Assembly (NCBI GenBank): GCA_964035545.1
Contig: OZ037768.1
Span: 8,857,241-8,921,240 of the forward strand
Direction: 5' to 3'
Origin: Bugula neritina
Taxonomy: Eukaryota > Bryozoa > Gymnolaemata > Cheilostomatida > Bugulidae
Length of the DNA: 64,000 nucleotides
Of this stretch, positions 14,241 to 25,090 are shown piece after piece (position 1 is the stretch's first letter; each line of letters opens with the position of its first letter). Below the pieces are notes generated by a model, which saw only the letters and a program-made list of their open reading frames with translations, had not been told where the DNA came from and made no database searches. Position numbers and translations under genes: made by a program.

Positions 14241-14346
14241 CACAGATTAATTAGGACCCTTCAAACTTTCTATTTCTAAAAAAATTGCGTGGCCACCCCT
14301 CGAAGTGTAATGAGTGAAAGATAATTGGAGGTTACTTCTAGACTAA

Positions 14347-15651
14347 TTGGGTAGATTTGCTGTATAGCTATCATTTAAAGTGCCAGTAAGACTTTGTAAT
14401 GGATCTTCAATACCTTTGTATGATTATAAAGACAAAGTGCAGCTGCTTCTCAACTTATCAACTGCGTGGGGCCTATATGCTTTTTATCAGTACACTGAAC
14501 ATGGTTCAGCAAACATAAACACCCCATAAAGTACAAACAACTTCAAAGATAAAACATTGAACATGGGCTAGTTTAGCAGTCTGTATAACATTTAGAACAG
14601 GAAGATAAGAATTCTGGCACACATATCAGCATTTATAACTCATAAGGGTTTGCCGAGTTTGCATATTTACACTGACTTTGTCAAATCTATACTTACAAAA
14701 GCTTACAGGTAACCCATAATTATCGTTAGGACACTGGTGTGTGTGTATCTGGTGCAGTTTGTTTTGAAGCTGCCTGGGCATGGATGGTCCTCCTTGGCAG
14801 TTTGGGTGGGTTGACAGCCTCGCTTGGCTGGACCATTGGCTATTTGCACCTGTTATGATGGTCAGCATCGTGCTGACACACCACTACCCCAGTGTCAAAA
14901 CAAGAATAATTTAGCCTTAATTTACCAACCATAAGTGTTGAAAGCTATGTATGTTTTTATATTTTATAAAACATTTTATAAAATATAGCTAGTTAACATT
15001 AACGAAGATTAGTTAAAAACTCAAACATAATTAAAGACATCACCGGGTAATCATTTAATAATGCAATATTCTTTGTAATTTTTTTGTAATTTGTACTTTT
15101 TGTTATAATTTTGAGATTTATGATTGAACTTAATATTTTTATATAATAATTCAAGTTGGCACTTTTGTTTGCTGCTATTAGTTGGCAATTGATCTTATAT
15201 ATTAATATTTACCTTTATATAGTAATATCTCACATTTTTATTTACTGAACCTAAACCTGAACGTCTGACATGAAATAATACAGATTCAGTTAGAATCTAA
15301 GAATGGTCATTAGTCAGAGAATTGGGAAAAATTATCTACAAACTTTTTGAAGGGTTTTCCAGCAGTTACATAATTAGAAGGTGTATAATTTAAAATCTAT
15401 AGCACAGTATTATTACAATGGGCTAAAATGGATCCTGTCTAACCAATCAACAAACACTGCATATGCAAATGCATGCTTGCTATTCAGTAGACAAAGATCA
15501 GATGCTAAGTTATAACTAATTGTAATTACAGTTATTATAGGGACATGCAGCAGCTCTCTAATGTATGACTGCTTGTTGGCAGCTACCTCAATTTCATTTT
15601 TCAAGTTATGTTTCTGCACATTATTATTGGTACACATTGTTGCAGATCATT
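14347..15651. other. Upstream flank of gene A
   Basis: Non-coding. The part from about 14570 onward is duplicated upstream of gene B. A splice acceptor-like ttgcag lies just before the gene A start codon (15639-15644). The same arrangement precedes gene B, so a non-coding first exon probably lies somewhere in this flank. No promoter motif could be singled out. Confidence 0.4.
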
Positions 15652-18315
15652 ATGGCTCAAAGAACATCCCAGATCGTAAACAATTTGGTTGAGCAAATAG
15701 CATTTGAGTGCTCTGTATGCCAGGAATCTATGAATGTAGAATTGAGGCTTTACCCATGTCTCCATTACAACTGTACGAATTGCATCCGTGAGTTGTCATT
15801 TTATTAAACAGCTCAACTCTCTGAAAAAAAAACTTTTGTAGAAGTACTTGCAGATGTACAGGTGAAGGTACTTGTACATTTATAGGTTCATGTTTACTTT
15901 TTATACAAAATAAACATTTCCGTCAGGCAAATAACTCACAGATGAATCCCTATAATTGGATTGTGATTCTTAGTATGTTTTGAACTTGCATAACAACTAA
16001 TTGTACCACATTTTAGAGCAGCTATTACAAGCCTCAACACTAGATGAAGGGACGTTTTCATGCCCCGAGTGCAGAGCAATAGTGCTAGTTCCTCCTGAGG
16101 GACTCCCCCTGCATAGAGATGCTCAACGTGTCAATGAGCAGCTCAAAAATGCTCAAAGACGACCAAGAAGACAGACAAGTCACCCTCAACAACAAGCAGG
16201 TATATAGTTGGGAATAAAATTAATCTATATTGTTCTATTTTAAGTATACATTTTTTTATATATCGCAGAAAGGCGCTATAAACTTATACTTGCATTTTGT
16301 TGTTTACAAAATTTCATCAAAAGTTGTTGTAAATTATGTATACAACTGGGGTTATAAGCCACTATATAATTATGTTTCCACACATTTTTATCAAACTTAT
16401 ATATTACATTGCACATGTTATAGTAGTTTAAATACGTTTTTAATATTTTTGTATCGACAATTTTTTTTCTTATAGAAAATGCTGATCAACCTCAGGAAAA
16501 TGCTGAGTTAGCGACGTACGTTAACATGGTTGAGAATGACAAAAGATGTGACATAGAATGTCATCAATCTTGTCAGAGCTGTGGAACAAAACTTCTTGAA
16601 ATGACTAAGAAGACATTTTGCAATATTGGAGGAGCACAGTGTGCCAACCAAAAGAATAGAGCACAATATCTTCTCCTTCCTTGCTGGTAAATAATCACAA
16701 TCACATTTGCATTATTGAGTAGATAGAAATGGAAGATATACTCAAACAAATTAACAAATATTTTGAATAATTAGCAAAATATATAAAATTAAATAGCTGT
16801 TTCAATCAATGTTGGAGAAAATTTAAAAATAGTATATGTTTAGTGAGAATCTTATTAAGTCATATTATTTATTCGCTATATCATAAAATTGACCTTGATG
16901 AAAAATACTTTTTTATTGGATACTCTGTCATTATTAGATAGCCATGTAACTAGCTAGTTAAACTTGCTATAGCTAATATATAAAGTATGACACCCTCTAG
17001 GTTCTAATTCTAGTAGTGCTGCAGATATATTTGTATGAAAGATACATTCTAAGCAATATGTAACTAACATCTATCTCTATGTTGTAGGGTGTTCTGTCTT
17101 TTGGAAGCTACTTACCCGTGTTTAGCAGTTTTTAATCCAGAAAGACGAGTAGGTGGCGAGGTAAAAGATGTGGCTAAACTGAGAACTGATGCTTGGAAAG
17201 CCGTGTTGAAATCACAACACCCAATTTTCCCATACTGGTTTAGAATTACATGGTCTATTTTCATTTTGATCAGTTTTCTCCTGTTCACTGGCATTGATTT
17301 ATATAACATGTTTAAATCTAATAGATTTATTTTCTTTGTTGTGGCTTGTTCTATTGATGGTCTATTGACTATTTTGTGGCTAACATTTGTCATTCTCAAC
17401 TTTACTAAATTTAGACCAGGTGAACCAAATGAAGTGATAAAAGAAGGCAATGGGGTGTCTCATTTTCACATGGAACAAATTCAGCAATTTCTTACAGAGC
17501 TGAGTATTTATCCCCAGTTATGTGTTGCTTCGATAAACCTTTCTCAGTTTACAATTTTTTCTATACTTCCTTTTTCAGTTTCAGCAACAATTCTGTTGAT
17601 TGTATTTGCTTTGAGAATTTTTTCCCTTGTGAAATTGAAGCAGTTGGTAGAGCAGTATTTTGTCAGGCAATTAGTTTCCTTTATTGGAAATTATCTGATT
17701 GTCATCTACTTGATTGTTATGCTGTTACTTCATGGCATGGGTGCTGAAGACCTCTCAGGGTTTGTGTTCTATTCTACAGCTATATCCCTTTCAGTTCTTA
17801 TTACGATTTCCAACACCCTTAATCAGGTCATGTTTTATTTATCACATCTGTATGAAATATCCTTGCAGTCTGGCCAGAACTTGCTCAGGTTAAATGAAGG
17901 TAATGTTCAGCAAGTTTTGCTTACTGGCTCAAAGCTGACCAGATATGAAACTTTTCACAAAAATCTGTACACAATGACTATTCCATCCTACGGCACTGCC
18001 GTGTTTTTTTGGACATTACCTTCATTGGCTGTCTTACTTGTTCTACTATTTATAACAAGTGATTTTGTAGAGTTGCTGGTATTTTGTGGATATTATGCAA
18101 TTCTTCTTGCTGTTAATTACAAAGCTTTTCTTATTTCCTCTTCGGCTTGCTTTACATTCTTTGTTTTATTGGCAATGGTGGGCTGTGTTTGCTTCCTTGC
18201 AATGTTTTTCCTGGCTGTTATTTATGCACCAATAGTTGCTATTGTAGTGATTGCCTGTTTTTGTATAATGGTTTGCAGTAGCAGAGATGACAACAATGAC
18301 AATCAGAGTTACTGA
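15652..18315 (+). CDS. RING-finger multi-membrane-span protein A
   Basis: Unrecognised family. Four coding exons (15652-15787, 16017-16199, 16476-16686, 17088-18315) give 585 residues. Residues 20-64 form a C3HC4 RING (ECSVC, PCLHYNCTNC, SCPEC), the fold of many E3 ubiquitin ligases. An Arg/Gln-rich linker follows. Residues 131-176 form a cysteine cluster (RCDIECHQSCQSC, then C155, C162, C176) that could bind a second zinc. From about residue 200 to near the end come some eight or nine hydrophobic segments, with motifs LTELSIYPQL, MFYLSHLYEI, ETFHKNLYTM and NYKAFL. All three introns keep phases 1, 1 and 2, as in gene C. AATAAA at 18542 may end the transcript. A membrane-anchored E3 is the simplest reading, but no activity can be shown. 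Close paralogue of B, distant paralogue of C. Confidence 0.85.
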
Positions 18316-19767
18316 ATGCATTCATAATTATTTTTACTTGAGAAATTTGAAGTTATTGAAGCATATGATATAGTTTTTCATCATAATTAGTTTATTCAAT
18401 TCTAAAATAAGCATTGCATGTATGGAGCAAAGTGAACTGCATATTAGTTTAGGTTTGACTGATTGATAAACCAGAAATTATATTTTATGGCATGTAATAA
18501 GCAAACTATAATAATTGTTTTCAATTTTTTTGTAATTTTAAAATAAAATAATTTAAAGTATGAAACAAAGCTGTTTTATGCTGAAACTAAAACAATATTA
18601 TTACGCTGAGCTGTAGAAACTGCATCATATATCCAAAAATTACCTGCTGCTAGTCTACTGTATTGTATACAGGAGTAAAGCTGGTTATAAGTCTTAGCAA
18701 ATAGTGCTAAATGGCTTTAACAGTATATTTAGCAGATTAATGCTGACTGCTAGCTGGCATTTATGTAGAATGCTCTCTGATTGGTTATATTCTTCCGGAT
18801 ATAACTTTATATAGTACTATGTGATTGTAGGAGATTAGTTAGATTCACTAATTAGAATTCAACATTTCCTTTTATTGAATTTAACAGCGTGAAATCTAAA
18901 AGTACACATAATAGTTCTTCAACAGCAAAATATATAGGAGACTAACATTCTTTAATAATGATTATTTGTTCAACAGTAAAAATGTAACACTGAAACACCG
19001 AAGAAACCTCAACGACATGATACATAACTATACAAAATAATGTTTAACAACACAAACAAGCAAACATACCTTTGTAATTCTAACTCGTACAACACAGTAC
19101 TATCTTTATCTAATTTATAAATATTATGATAACCTCTTCCAATCTGTAACCTTTCAATTCAACTGCTGGATGAGGACTGATTATTTTGAGAACTAAGCTA
19201 GTAGTATAATATAATAGCAGCCGAAATAGCTCCCCTCCCCATTCATCAAGGCAGAGGTAGCCCAGGCATGCCATATCATTTATAAAAGCTACAGATGACA
19301 TAAAAATTAATTACAGTATATGTAGTAATGGGGGTACAGGGGAACAATTTATTACTTATTAGATATATCATTTTATTACTAACATACAAAATTAGTAAAC
19401 CTGTTGCCATTTGGCTCAATAGAAAAGTTGTCAGTCAAATCCCCAGGATTGCATTAAACCTCTAAAGAATTATTAGTTCTAAAAAAGTGCACTCGATTGC
19501 CTGAAACTTCAATATATTCTAAATATTCCGAGAAAAGTGTAACAGCAATTCTTCAATAAATAATTTGAAACTAAAGTTTTGATTTAGCAAAAATAATTAT
19601 AAAAGTACTTATAGTTGCAATTCATTTACGTAATAGCTACTGTGTAATCTTGTAAAGCGTGCTAAAGTATAATACATATAAAATAGACAGTCTTCTTGAT
19701 TTTAGAGCAACTGTCAAATTAAAATTTATAGCAATTTAAGCAATATTGCTTCTATTTTTTTAGATAG

Positions 19768-19857
<90 letters not shown>

Positions 19858-21296
19858 GAGTATATGCTCAGCAATGACAATCAGTGACTAAGCTCTAACA
19901 CATGGTCACAAACTCAAGCTGTCAGCATTTTGAACGGCTCATGACTCCTAGAGTCACTCGAGCTCTAAAATTAACAGCAGAGGTTTTAGGATAGCAATCC
20001 CCTTTTATACTACATAATGCATTATTGGTTCATGTATAGCTCCCTTGTTTTATGAGAGTTGATCTAATAATATTTTGTATTACTTTGCAAGCTGCTTAAT
20101 GTTAGTGAGTAACAAGGAAGCTCTGAGTTAAATCAGGTTAACAATAATTATGCTGGTGAATATTATAAGCTGTAACTAATTGCCATTAAAATAAACAATT
20201 TAAAATGAAATTGCAACCATTTATTATAACTACTTGCTAGGTTACCTGTATAATAACATAATGAGGCATAAACTGTTAGCAGTTAGATTAATTAATCACT
20301 ATTATTGTTTGAAAGTATATATATACAACATTGTTTAATTAAATTAGCAATATTTAACTTCTATTGTATGCTAAGCAATTGTATAAACTAATAGAATTGT
20401 GTGCATTATTTTTAATGAATAAAGATGCTTATAATATATTATTTTTTCAAATTGCAAAAGGCTATAGTGAATGCATTTATATTCAGCAAAATTCATTCTC
20501 CGCCAGCTCAACACATCAAACGGGTCACATAAGAGTCAGCCATTGCACTTCGCAAATCTTCCAATTATCAGGCAAGTATTAATTTTGTAATGTGGCTTTA
20601 TAAGTTTTCGTGCTTTCAAGAAAAACATAGTGTGCATGCTTACTGCCAGCTTGATCATGTTTTAAAACTCCATTGAGTATTCAGAATTTTAATAAAAAGT
20701 ACATAATGCTTTCTCTGCTTTTATAAAATTAAGCAGCAAAAGTTGAATGTAATTTTACGTTAGATTTTTTCAGAATAATACCCAATTAATTTTTAGTTTT
20801 GTTCCTAACATATAATTATTTGAGTTTCACGCTGCTTAACAGCTTCAACCCTATAGCTGCAGTTTTGCTTGTTATTTCATTTCGGAATTAGCACGGTGGC
20901 CACGTTCTACTTGTACTTTCTTCCTTTGAAAATGTTAAATATTATTTGCTGGTGGGCAAAGTTCTAAAAATATAGAGAGCTTTAAATTTAGAGTAGGAAA
21001 ATAAGATTCTTCACACATTTCAACATTTACAAGGGTTTATTGAGTATTGCATATTTACACAGACCTTATTAAACGTGCTTAAAAAAGCTTGCAGTAATAA
21101 CTAGCCATATTACACCACTATAAATTGCTTTGTCTAATGATTTCAACCTGAAATACTCATAATTTCAGATATTCGCATACAACAACTTTTCAAAACCATG
21201 TCTTTGTGTGGACTGCCTAATTAAGTTTCTGTATATTAAGGTATATATAAGGTATCTGCATAATATTATTATTGATACAAATTATTGCAGATCATT
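18316..21296. other. Spacer between genes A and B, with 3' flank of A and 5' flank of B
   Basis: No gene seen. It holds the right end of duplication unit 1, about 550 bp of sequence not found downstream of B (18780-19330), a TA microsatellite, and the left part of unit 2 from about 20030. Short open frames here have no family signature. Confidence 0.45.
19769..19855. repeat. (TA)n microsatellite between the two duplication units
   Basis: About 86 bp of uninterrupted TA lies between the right edge of unit 1 (about 19680) and the left edge of unit 2 (about 20030). Confidence 0.98.
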
Positions 21297-23560
21297 ATGA
21301 CTCAAGTAGCACCCCAGATGGGAAACAATTTCCTTGAGCAAAACACTTCAAGACAACCAGGAGGACAGACATTAAATAACTCTCAACAACAAGCAGGTAT
21401 GTAGTTAAGGATGAAATTAATTTATGTTATACTTATTTTAAGTATACATTTCTTTACATATCACAAAAAGCCAATATGAACTTATATACTTGCATTTAGT
21501 TGTTTACAAAATTTCATCAATAGCTGCTGTAAATTATATATTACTATAATTGGTGTTGTAAGTCACGTATTATATAATTAGGTTTATTTGCATTTTTTGT
21601 ATATTACAAACAGTTTGAAGACATTGCTAGTATTTTTTATTTTCTTATATAGAAAATGCTGATCAACCTCAAGAAAATGCTGAATTAGCGGCATATGTTA
21701 ACATGGTTGAGAATGATAAAAGATGTGATATAGAATGTCATCAATCTTGTCAAAGCTGTGTGACGAAACTTCTTGGTATAATAGCGAAGACATTTTGCAA
21801 TATTGGAGGGGCACAGTGTGCAAAGCGAGGCTCTGGCGTGCAATATTGCGTCCTTCCTTGCTGGTAAATAATCTCCATCATGTTTACATTGTTGGGTAGT
21901 TAGAAATAGAAAGTATTCTGCACAAATCAACAAATACATTAACACTAAATTTTATATGAAGTTAAATGCCAGTTTCAATTAAACTTGAAGAAAACATTAA
22001 AATAGTGTATTTTAGTGAGAATCGTTAACTGCCCTAGTAGCCAAACACAATATTTCAAAATTTTCGTGAGTTGAATTTTTTTATTTACTGTATCTTGAGA
22101 TCAATTGTGACCAGAAAGACTATTTTCTGGCTATCTAATCACCGTAAAATAATCATGTAACTAGCTGCAGTTAAAGTCTTCGTAGCAATTATATAAACTA
22201 GTTATAGCATGGCTTTTTCTGGGTTCTAATTCTCGCAGTGCTGCAGATATAATATTGTTATGAGAGATAAGTTCACAGTTCAGGTACTTTTTAAATAATA
22301 TGTAACTAATATCTATTTCTATGTTGCAGGGTGTTCTGTCTTTTGGGAGTTATTTACCCTTGTTTAGCGGTTTTCAATCCAGAAAGAAAACTAAGTGGGG
22401 AAGCAAAAGATGTGGCTATGCTGAGAACTGATGCTTGGAAAGCCGTGCTTAAATCACAACACCCAATTTTCCCATACTGGTTTAGAATTACGTGGTCAAT
22501 TATCATTTTGATCAGTTTTTTCCTGTTCACTGGCATTGATTTATATAACATGGTTGAATCTAATAGATTTATCTTGTTTGTTGTGGCTTGTTCTATTGAT
22601 GGTCTATTGACTATTTTGTGGCTAACATTTGTCATTCTCAACTTTACTAAATATAGACCAGGTGAACCAAATGAAGTGATAAAAGAAGGCAATGGGGTGT
22701 CTCACTTTCACATGGAACAAATTCAGCAATTTCTTACAGAGCTGAGTATTTATCCCCAGTTATGTGTTGCTTCGATAACCTTTTCTCAGTTTACAGTTCT
22801 TTCTGTACTTCCTTTTTTAGTTTCAGCTACAATTCTGTTGCTCGTATTTGCTTTGAGAATTTTTTCCCTGGTGAAGTTGAAGCAGTTGGTAGAGCAGTAC
22901 TTTGTGAGGCAATTAGTTTCCTTTATTGGAAATTATCTGATTGTCATCTACTTGATTGTTATGCTGTTACTTCATAGTGTAAGTGGTGAAGACCTCTTGG
23001 GATTTGTGTTCTATTCTACAGCTATATCCCTCTCAGTTCTTATAACGATTTCCAACACCCTTAACCAGGTCATGTTTTATTTATCACATCTGTATGAAAT
23101 ATCCTTGCAAGCTGGTCAGAACTTGCTCAGGTTAAATGAAGGTAATGTTCAGCAAGTTTTGCTTACTGGCTTAAAGCTGACCAGATATGAAACTTTTCAC
23201 AAAAATCTGTACACGATGATTATTCCCTCCTATGGCACTGCCCTGTTTTTTTGGACATTACCTTCATTGGTTGTCTTTTTTTTCCTATGTATAAAAAATG
23301 ATTTTATTGAGTTGCTGCTGTTTTGTGGATATTATGCACTCTTTCTGATTTTTAACCACAAAGCTTATTTTGTTTCCTGTTCAGCCGGTTTTACTTTGTT
23401 TGTTTTATTGGCAGTACTGGGCTGTGTGTGCTTCCTTTCAATATTTTTCGCGGCTCTCATTTCTGCAACAATTGTTGCTATTATAGGAATCCACTTGCTT
23501 TGGAAAGCCTGTGAGGCCTATGCTGAAGTTCAAAGGGCTCTGAATACGCAGCAGGTCTGA
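21297..23560 (+). CDS. RING-less multi-membrane-span protein B (paralogue of A)
   Basis: Unrecognised family. Three coding exons (21297-21396, 21653-21863, 22330-23560) give 513 residues. The first exon joins the start of gene A exon 1 (NNFLEQ aligns with NNLVEQ) directly to the end of gene A exon 2 (NNSQQQAG aligns with SHPQQQAG). The RING finger and the intron inside it are gone, yet phase 1 is kept. The cysteine-cluster exon is intact and again 211 nt (RCDIECHQSCQSC). The membrane part matches A closely through the middle, then diverges. The C-terminus (about the last 25 residues) is unrelated to A, and a foldback sequence lies just after the stop. AATAAA occurs at 23835. No in-frame stop or frameshift is present, so it looks functional. 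Without a RING it would not be an E3 and might regulate or compete with A and C (inference). Confidence 0.82.
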
Positions 23561-23576
23561 GTATTTTAGGGAATGA

Positions 23577-23650
23577 GTGCAGTAGTTTGGAAGTCTAACA
23601 TTTGGAGTTATGTCCCCAACTCTAAGCTCGATACCTCCAAACTGCTGCAC
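23577..23650. repeat. Foldback (hairpin) sequence in the 3' flank of gene B
   Basis: A 15-bp inverted repeat (gtgcagtagtttgga at 23577-23591 with tccaaactgctgcac at 23636-23650, one G-U pair) encloses a second 5-bp stem (gagtt 23605-23609, aactc 23618-23622). It starts 17 bases after the stop codon. Sequence matching the end of gene A (agagttactgaata) resumes directly after it. It may be a small foldback insertion or an RNA hairpin in the 3' UTR. Confidence 0.7.
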
Positions 23651-25090
23651 ATATTAGAGTTACTGAATACACGCATGATGTTTTAATTTTTTATTCCATG
23701 ATTATTTCACTTCATTCTAAAATGATTATTAGAGCAAAGTCCACGGCATACCTACTTATCCCAGTTTGAGCGATTGAAATTATATTTTATATAGTGTGTA
23801 AGTAGCGAACTATATTTATTGTATGTGATTTTCAAATAAAATATTTTAATGTGTGAAACCGTGTTCCTTTATACTAAAATTACAAAAATTCTAGTGCACT
23901 GAGCAATGAAACTGTTTGTATAATTTATATAGATATATGTATAAAACGAACTGTTAGCCTACCAAAATAGCAGCTAGTGTTTACATTGTATTGTGCTCAA
24001 TGGTTAAACAGGTTATAACTTATAAGCTTAAGCTAATAAGGCTGAAAGTTATTTTAAATATGTAAACAGCACATATGTGCACAATGTGGGAGATATTCAT
24101 TGCTTGTAAGATATGCTATTTTATTACAAATTTACAAAGTTAAATAAAAAGTGAATTTTTTGCCATTTAATTTGATAGAAAGGTTGTCAGTCAAACCAGC
24201 AGGGTCGTATCAAAACTCCAAAGAATTATTAGCTAGAACAAAGGGCAAGTATAATAACTTTAAATTACAATAATCTATACATAATGAGGAAAAGGTATAA
24301 CAGCATAAAATAGTTAAATAAATATTCTGCAACTAAAATCATAATTATAATCTCAAAAAAATAATTTTAGAATTTATTATAGTTACAATTCATACGTACA
24401 TACATGCATACATGCATGCATGCATACATACATACATATAAAGCACATACTTCAATAAACTTCAAAGTGTCACATACTACTGCTGGTTTATGCTCCAAAC
24501 TTGTAGGTTGCCTTAAAAATATTAGCCTGTTGGATTCATAAAGTATTGTTGATTACGGCAATTCACCGCTTGATCAGCTGATTCAAGCCACTTCCAGGCA
24601 TGAGCTCGTCTTATCAGCATTCTCTCTTTATGATTTTTTACAACTTATAAAAGCTAAACAGCATTTACTGAATTTTATGTGAACATTCAATATAGTAGCA
24701 TTAACAGCTTAAAATATTCTACCGAAAGGGAATAAATTGATAAGTCAAACACTGCGTAATTTACCAACATTCAATGTTTTGTCTTCCAACGCAAAAACAA
24801 CCGGTTGGGAAATACTGCACTGGGAAATTTATTTGTCATGGAAAATAAGTCTAAGAAAGATATCCAATAATTGTTATGCATTTTTGCACATCTTTGGTCT
24901 AAGCAACCAACTAAATTCAGGCTCATATCCATAACTAGTTGCAAGAATCAATAATTAGATATGTTTGACAAAGCTGTGCAAACTCCGAAAGTCTCAGTTA
25001 TAAAAGCTTCTCTTTAGTGTACATTGCCCATCTCTCCTAATTTGATTGTTATTACAGTAAGTTGCAGGCATCTGACTATTTGAAAGCAGT
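23651..25090. other. Spacer between genes B and C
   Basis: The 3' flank of gene B shows similarity to the 3' flank of A up to about 24380. A short catg/cata simple repeat lies at about 24391-24441. No gene is seen. Acceptor-like signals just before the gene C start (about 25058 and 25069) hint at a non-coding first exon upstream. Confidence 0.4.

Larger units (their letters stand above)
11133..14346. mobile_element. DNA-transposon-like element with 20-bp terminal inverted repeats
   Basis: A perfect 20-bp inverted repeat, ttagtctagaagtaacctcc at 11133-11152 and its complement at 14327-14346, bounds 3.2 kb. Similarity continues inward with gaps (attacactt and ggccac shared on both sides). Inside lie a decayed minus-strand coding region (about 11815-13175) and two tandem subterminal repeats (13865-14240). 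The whole block is absent from the equivalent place in duplication unit 2. This fits a cut-and-paste-type insertion, but the superfamily is not recognised and no clean target-site duplication was identified. Confidence 0.7.
20030..24380 (+). repeat. Segmental duplication unit 2 (contains gene B)
   Basis: Homologous to unit 1 across upstream flank, gene and downstream flank, but only about 4.4 kb long against 10.5 kb. It lacks the 10375-14550 block, the RING-coding part with its intron, and the 18780-19330 block. Non-coding identity is clearly lower than that in the middle of the last coding exon. Confidence 0.75.

Noticed and set aside
17089-18315. Gene A membrane region as a gustatory or other seven-span receptor
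   Set aside because: The number of hydrophobic segments and the multiple helices invite this, but the known C-terminal receptor signatures are absent and an N-terminal RING finger does not fit.
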